Below, piece after piece: positions 6,659 through 8,962 of a DNA stretch of 8,962 nucleotides. A program made the translations under genes and the position numbers. The first letter of the stretch is position 1, and the number at the start of each line of letters is the position of its first letter. The notes beneath the pieces were generated by a model. The model ran no database searches. It worked only from the letters and a program-made list of their open reading frames with translations, and was not told the DNA's origin. The stretch is from Nitrosopumilales archaeon (GTDB lineage Archaea; Thermoproteota; Nitrososphaeria; Nitrososphaerales; Nitrosopumilaceae), in NCBI GenBank assembly GCA_016838795.1, contig JAEHKQ010000251.1, positions 1 to 8,962 of the forward strand. Reading direction: 5' to 3'.

Positions 6659-7200
6659 TTGTTATCACCAAGAATTTGTTTTGTAAAATCTATGCTGATA
6701 TTGTGTAGGTTATTGTAATATTCACGTTCTTCAATAGTTAACTTGTTTGCCAAGTTTGCAGTTAGTTTTGAGGAATCAGCTAGATGAATTATCTTTCCTT
6801 TTCTTTTTCGGACAAGCGAGTTTAACATGCTTTCTACCTTATCAGAGTCTTGCTGCTCAAGTGATTTCATATAGGATTTGACTTTGATGTAAAAATGTGG
6901 TTCAAGTGTTGCAAGCTCAAATTCACCTTGAACGTTTTCCTTAACTGTTGCCTGCTTTAATTCTACTACCATATCGGTATCTTGTATTTGCACATGATTG
7001 TCTTTTTGTAAAACTTGTGCAATCCACCTTGGAATATTAAGTACTTCTCCTTGTTTTCCTTCAACATCAACGTCAGACACCTTGACCTTCACATCATGAT
7101 TAAAAGTGACTTTAACATCCTCTAGATCAAATCCTGTAGTGTGTACCTTCTCTAGGTCCTGAATGTTCATGAGATCATTGATCCAAGCTAGGATCTTCAA
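6655..7200 (-). CDS. gins23: Archaeal GINS subunit, Gins23-like
   Basis: A protein of up to 181 residues. The N-terminal part (about 30-85) looks like the GINS B domain, with VLNIPRWIAQVL (53-64) as the core. The C-terminal part (about 98-178) looks like the helical A domain: EPHFYIKVKSYMKSLE, then RKRKGKIIHLA, then LTIEEREYYNNL. A B-then-A order is the arrangement of Psf2/Psf3 and archaeal Gins23, while Gins51 has A-then-B. GINS joins MCM and Cdc45/RecJ in the replicative helicase complex, and gins23 lies beside mcm in Sulfolobus too. The start is uncertain: TTG at 7200 gives 181 residues, and ATG at 7170 (residue 11) gives 171 and leaves the domains intact. Neither has a clear ribosome-binding site. 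It leads the operon and overlaps mcm by 4 bases. Confidence 0.82.
   Translation of the reverse strand: MKILAWINDLMNIQDLEKVHTTGFDLEDVKVTFNHDVKVKVSDVDVEGKQGEVLNIPRWIAQVLQKDNHVQIQDTDMVVELKQATVKENVQGEFELATLEPHFYIKVKSYMKSLEQQDSDKVESMLNSLVRKRKGKIIHLADSSKLTANLANKLTIEEREYYNNLHNISIDFTKQILGDNK
6664..6669 (-). promoter_or_regulatory. Ribosome-binding site of mcm
   Basis: GGTGAT, complementary to the ATCACC near the 3' end of archaeal 16S rRNA, lies within the last codons of the GINS gene, five bases before the mcm ATG. It fixes the mcm start and indicates internal initiation within a polycistronic message. Confidence 0.6.
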
Positions 7201-7249
7201 GAAACGGATCGATCAATTTAGCTAACAAAAAGGTGAGATCAATTGATCC
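7171..7249. repeat. GATC-palindrome cluster in the divergent gins/rfcS promoter region
   Basis: GAGATCATTGATCC (7171-7184) and GAGATCAATTGATCC (7235-7249) are near-identical copies that differ by one base. The second contains the perfect 12-base palindrome GATCAATTGATC (7237-7248). Between them lies GATCGATC (7207-7214) followed by AATT, which repeats the GATCAATT half. GATC occurs seven times in this 79-base stretch and once more at 7289, against roughly one in 170 bases in most of the window by eye. This may be operator-like or simply a chance cluster. Confidence 0.5.
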
Positions 7250-7258
7250 TATTAATTA
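7250..7258 (-). promoter_or_regulatory. Candidate TATA element for the leftward GINS-MCM operon
   Basis: On the minus strand TAATTAATA (7258-7250) is the most TATA-like stretch upstream of the GINS gene. It would place transcription start near 7226, giving a leader of about 25 bases to the TTG at 7200 or 55 bases to the ATG at 7170. A weaker alternative is TTTTTGTTA (7231-7223), which would give a nearly leaderless message at 7200. Confidence 0.3.
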
Positions 7259-7262
7259 TGTG

Positions 7263-7271
7263 ATTTATTTA
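7263..7271 (+). promoter_or_regulatory. Candidate TATA element for rfcS
   Basis: ATTTATTTA is centred about 28 bases before the rfcS ATG at 7295. At the usual archaeal spacing transcription would begin at or just before the ATG, giving a leaderless message. This fits the absence of a ribosome-binding site before that ATG, and it supports 7295 over the internal ATG at 7313. Confidence 0.35.
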
Positions 7272-7294
7272 GTGGTTAAAAAATCAAAGATCGG

Positions 7295-8254
7295 ATGTCC
7301 TCTTCAGGTATAATGTGGGTTGAAAAGTATCGTCCATCAAAACTTTCTGATGTTGTTAACCAAGATGAGATCATAGGAAGTCTAGGTTCTCTTTTAAAAA
7401 ATCAAGCAGAGATGCCACATCTTTTATTTTCTGGTTCTGCTGGTGTTGGAAAAACAACTGTCGCATTGTGTATCTCAAAACAAATTCTTGGTGATCGATG
7501 GCGTGATCATACACTGGAGCTAAATGCCTCAGATGAACGAGGGATCAATATGGTTCGAGAACGTGTTAAAAGGTTCTCAAGATATGCTGCGTTGGATACA
7601 GAAATTCCATTTAAGATAATAATTTTGGATGAGGCAGATGAAATGACCTCTGATGCACAGACTGCATTACGTCGAATTATCGAAGATACTTCAAAATTCT
7701 GCAGGTTTATTCTCATTGCAAATAACATTTCAAAAATAATCAGTCCAATCCAATCAAGATGTGCTATATTCAAATTTACTGCAATTCCTGAAAAAAATAC
7801 TATATCTTATCTTAAATTAATTGCAAAAAAAGAAAAGATCGAAGCAGATGATAAGGGGCTAAAGGCAATTTCTGAATATTCTGGCGGCGATCTCCGACAT
7901 GCTATTAATCTGATGCAGGCTGTAGCTAGTTTAGGTAACATCTCAGAAGCAAACGTCAAGGCATCAGCTGGTCTTACAAAAACAACAGATGTTGGTGATG
8001 TGTTAAAACTAGCACTTGATGGCAAACTTGCAAATGCACGAAACAAAATGATTGAATTAATCAAGGTGTATGGTATGTCAGAATCTGATTTTCTAAAGTA
8101 CATCAACACTGCTGTTTTTTCTACAAAAAATGACAAAATGAGTGAAATTATAGAAATCATAGCAAAGTATGACTATAGAATTCTTGTTGGATCTAATCCA
8201 GAGATACAGCTATCTGCAATGTTAGCAGAACTGGGCAAATTGGGGAAAAAATAA
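7295..8254 (+). CDS. rfcS: Replication factor C small subunit (clamp loader ATPase)
   Basis: A 319-residue AAA+ protein of the usual RfcS length. Motifs are the RFC opening WVEKYRPSKLSDV (8-20), Walker A GSAGVGKT (47-54), LNASDERG (76-83), Walker B IIILDEAD (108-115), sensor 1 region IANN (141-144), the SRC box with arginine finger (154-156), and sensor 2 GGDLRHAIN (about 197-205). A helical collar domain forms the C-terminal third. RFC opens the PCNA ring and loads it at primer-template junctions using ATP; small subunits assemble with one large subunit, which is not in this window. The ATG at 7295 is chosen from the TATA spacing; the internal ATG at 7313 (Met7) would also give a family-typical MWVEKYRP start. 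The gene is divergent from the GINS-MCM operon, and its stop is one base from the convergent tRNA gene. Confidence 0.97.
   Translation: MSSSGIMWVEKYRPSKLSDVVNQDEIIGSLGSLLKNQAEMPHLLFSGSAGVGKTTVALCISKQILGDRWRDHTLELNASDERGINMVRERVKRFSRYAALDTEIPFKIIILDEADEMTSDAQTALRRIIEDTSKFCRFILIANNISKIISPIQSRCAIFKFTAIPEKNTISYLKLIAKKEKIEADDKGLKAISEYSGGDLRHAINLMQAVASLGNISEANVKASAGLTKTTDVGDVLKLALDGKLANARNKMIELIKVYGMSESDFLKYINTAVFSTKNDKMSEIIEIIAKYDYRILVGSNPEIQLSAMLAELGKLGKK
8246..8254 (-). terminator. T-tract terminator of tRNA-Ser, inside the end of rfcS
   Basis: On the minus strand the tRNA 3' end is followed after one base by TTATTTTTT (8254-8246). Archaeal RNA polymerase terminates at such T tracts. The same bases on the plus strand are the final two lysine codons and TAA stop of rfcS, so the site is used twice. 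Confidence 0.5.
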
Positions 8255-8255
8255 G

Positions 8256-8339
8256 CGCAGAGAGGGGGATTTGAACCCCCGCATGCTTACGCACATAGGC
8301 TCTCAAGGCCCACGCCCCACCAGGCTAGGCGACCTCTGC
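8256..8339 (-). tRNA. trnS-UGA: tRNA-Ser (anticodon UGA)
   Basis: An 84-base class II tRNA. The acceptor stem is GCAGAGG (8339-8333) paired with TCTCTGC (8263-8257), including one G-U pair, with discriminator G at 8256 as expected for serine. The D-stem is GCC/GGC with a GG-containing loop. The anticodon stem TGGGC/GCCTA encloses loop CTTGAGA, giving anticodon TGA at 8305-8303, which reads UCA. A long variable arm follows (TGTGC-GTAA-GCATG, with wobble pairs), then T-stem GGGGG/CCCCC with loop TTCAAAT. There is no intron, and CCA is not encoded, so it must be added by tRNA nucleotidyltransferase. The large variable arm and discriminator G both fit seryl-tRNA synthetase recognition. Confidence 0.95.
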
Positions 8340-8361
8340 AAGAATCGATGAGGTCATCTAA

Positions 8362-8370
8362 CTAAAATTT
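8362..8370 (-). promoter_or_regulatory. Candidate TATA element for tRNA-Ser
   Basis: Minus-strand AAATTTTAG (8370-8362) is centred about 27 bases upstream of the mature tRNA 5' end. An alternative is TTATTTTTTT (8390-8381), about 46 bases upstream, which would give a longer 5' leader. The stretch 8340-8429 otherwise holds no gene. Confidence 0.3.
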
Positions 8371-8405
8371 GTTCATGCAGAAAAAAATAAGTAAACATTG
8401 TAAAT

Positions 8406-8427
8406 AAAAAATTAAAAAAAGAAAAAA
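8406..8427 (-). terminator. T-rich terminator of the ferredoxin gene
   Basis: Directly after the ferredoxin stop (TAG, 8432-8430) the minus strand carries three T tracts of six, seven and six bases (8427-8422, 8420-8414, 8411-8406). This is a typical archaeal hairpin-independent terminator and it isolates the ferredoxin message from the downstream tRNA gene. Confidence 0.65.
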
Positions 8428-8429
8428 TT

Positions 8430-8962
8430 CTAATCGTGTGCGTGTGGGTTAGCTGACCCCGATTCCATTTTTTGGAATGTTCCAGCTGCTTTTTCGTGGT
8501 ATTCTTGATATGATTGATCAACAAGAACTGCTAGTGGTGGACAAACTGATACACATGCCATACACCAGATACAATCGTGTTCTCTTATTGGATCTGCCTT
8601 ATCTGAGAAATCTTTACGATTTTCTTTTTCAGTTTCACCAGTACCTGCAAAGGTTTCATTAATGGCTTTAATTGCAGGAATATCTTTTTCGGTTCTGTAC
8701 CACTGGAAAACTTGAACTGGACATGCTTCAATACATGCTCCATCTCCTATACAAGAATCCCAATCTATTGCGACCATTGTGCCAGACACTCCAAGTTTTA
8801 CCATCTTTTCTTTGTGGTCTTTATAAGCTGCCACAGTTTTTTCATCCTTTGATGCCTCAACTAGTCCTTGTGAGGGCCATACCCAATGAAAGTATTCACC
8901 ACCCTCAAGGGAAATTTTTCCAATTGGCTTCGTATCTTTACAAAAGTCTTCTTGAATTGGCA
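8430..8962 (-). CDS. Dicluster 7Fe-type ferredoxin, Sulfolobus 'zinc ferredoxin' family (5' end at window edge)
   Basis: The frame stays open through an internal GTG (8834) to the window edge. The last two bases read as TG of a start-like codon followed by PIQEDF, so the gene probably begins one base outside, giving about 177 residues. Cluster motif I is CIGDGACIEACP: Cys71, Cys77 and Cys81, with Asp74 in place of the second Cys, typical of a [3Fe-4S] site. Motif II is CIWCMACVSVCP (Cys131, 134, 137, 141), a complete [4Fe-4S] set. The segments GTMVAIDWD, VFQWY and ADPIREHDCI match Sulfolobus zinc ferredoxin, which carries electrons for cytosolic 2-oxoacid oxidoreductases. About 27 extra residues lie between the clusters, and the tail is His-rich (NPHAHD). 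Only one N-terminal His (His26) resembles the known zinc ligands, and Ser60 replaces a ligand His. Confidence 0.9.
   Translation of the reverse strand, partial: PIQEDFCKDTKPIGKISLEGGEYFHWVWPSQGLVEASKDEKTVAAYKDHKEKMVKLGVSGTMVAIDWDSCIGDGACIEACPVQVFQWYRTEKDIPAIKAINETFAGTGETEKENRKDFSDKADPIREHDCIWCMACVSVCPPLAVLVDQSYQEYHEKAAGTFQKMESGSANPHAHD

Noticed and set aside
7201..7294. Possible replication origin in the spacer between GINS and rfcS
   Set aside because: It is only 94 bases, has no recognisable origin recognition boxes or long AT-rich unwinding tract, and no cdc6/orc1 gene is adjacent. Promoter function explains it better.
7507..8160. Minus-strand frames under rfcS
   Set aside because: They are antisense to conserved RFC motifs, their translations resemble no family, and no promoter or ribosome-binding site is seen.
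8462..8478. Inverted repeat ATTCCA-TTTTT-TGGAAT as a terminator of rfcS
   Set aside because: It lies inside the ferredoxin coding sequence more than 200 bases past the rfcS stop and has no T tract after it on the plus strand.
1..8962. CRISPR array, insertion sequence, integrase or defence system
   Set aside because: No regularly spaced direct repeats, transposase, recombinase or nuclease motif was seen on either strand, and gene content and composition look uniformly chromosomal.

Overview
The window looks like chromosomal DNA of an ammonia-oxidizing thaumarchaeon (Nitrosopumilus-like). Three things suggest this. The replication genes are archaeal/eukaryotic in type: a GINS subunit, MCM, Hel308 and the RFC small subunit. 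The DNA is AT-rich and densely packed, with ATGA start/stop overlaps and GGTG-type ribosome-binding sites. There is also a long Sulfolobus-type dicluster ferredoxin and a class II tRNA-Ser without encoded CCA. The genus is an inference from general resemblance, not from a search.

Layout. Positions 1-1225 (+): the 3' part of a sugar-nucleotide operon, with the C-terminal part of a Gfo/Idh/MocA dehydrogenase, a Trm112-type zinc protein and a left-handed beta-helix acyltransferase that resembles WbpD/WlbB. The dehydrogenase/acyltransferase pair suggests synthesis of an acetamido sugar for surface glycans. Positions 1222-7200 (-): one tightly packed operon read leftwards, in the order GINS (Gins23-like), MCM, Hel308, an Alg7/AglH-type polyprenyl-phosphate GlcNAc-1-phosphate transferase, and a 77-residue two-helix membrane protein. 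Three junctions are 4-base ATGA overlaps. The Hel308-AglH junction has no spacer at all. The two blocks converge with a 4-base overlap of their stop codons.

Positions 7201-7294: a short divergent promoter region, unusually rich in GATC palindromes. Positions 7295-8254 (+): RFC small subunit. Positions 8256-8339 (-): tRNA-Ser(UGA), one base beyond the rfcS stop codon; its T-rich terminator lies in the last codons of rfcS. Positions 8430-8962 (-): a 7Fe-type ferredoxin that runs to the window edge and probably lacks only the first base of its start codon.

How the genes fit together: MCM and GINS are parts of the replicative helicase, RFC loads the PCNA clamp, and Hel308 acts at stalled forks, so positions 2445-8254 form a replication/repair cluster read from a shared divergent promoter. 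Downstream, AglH would start N-glycan assembly on a lipid carrier, and the oppositely oriented sugar operon would supply modified sugar nucleotides, so the left third is glycan-related. No mobile element, CRISPR array or foreign island was seen. No stretch over 300 bases lacks a gene; the two largest gaps, 7201-7294 and 8340-8429, are described as regulatory regions.
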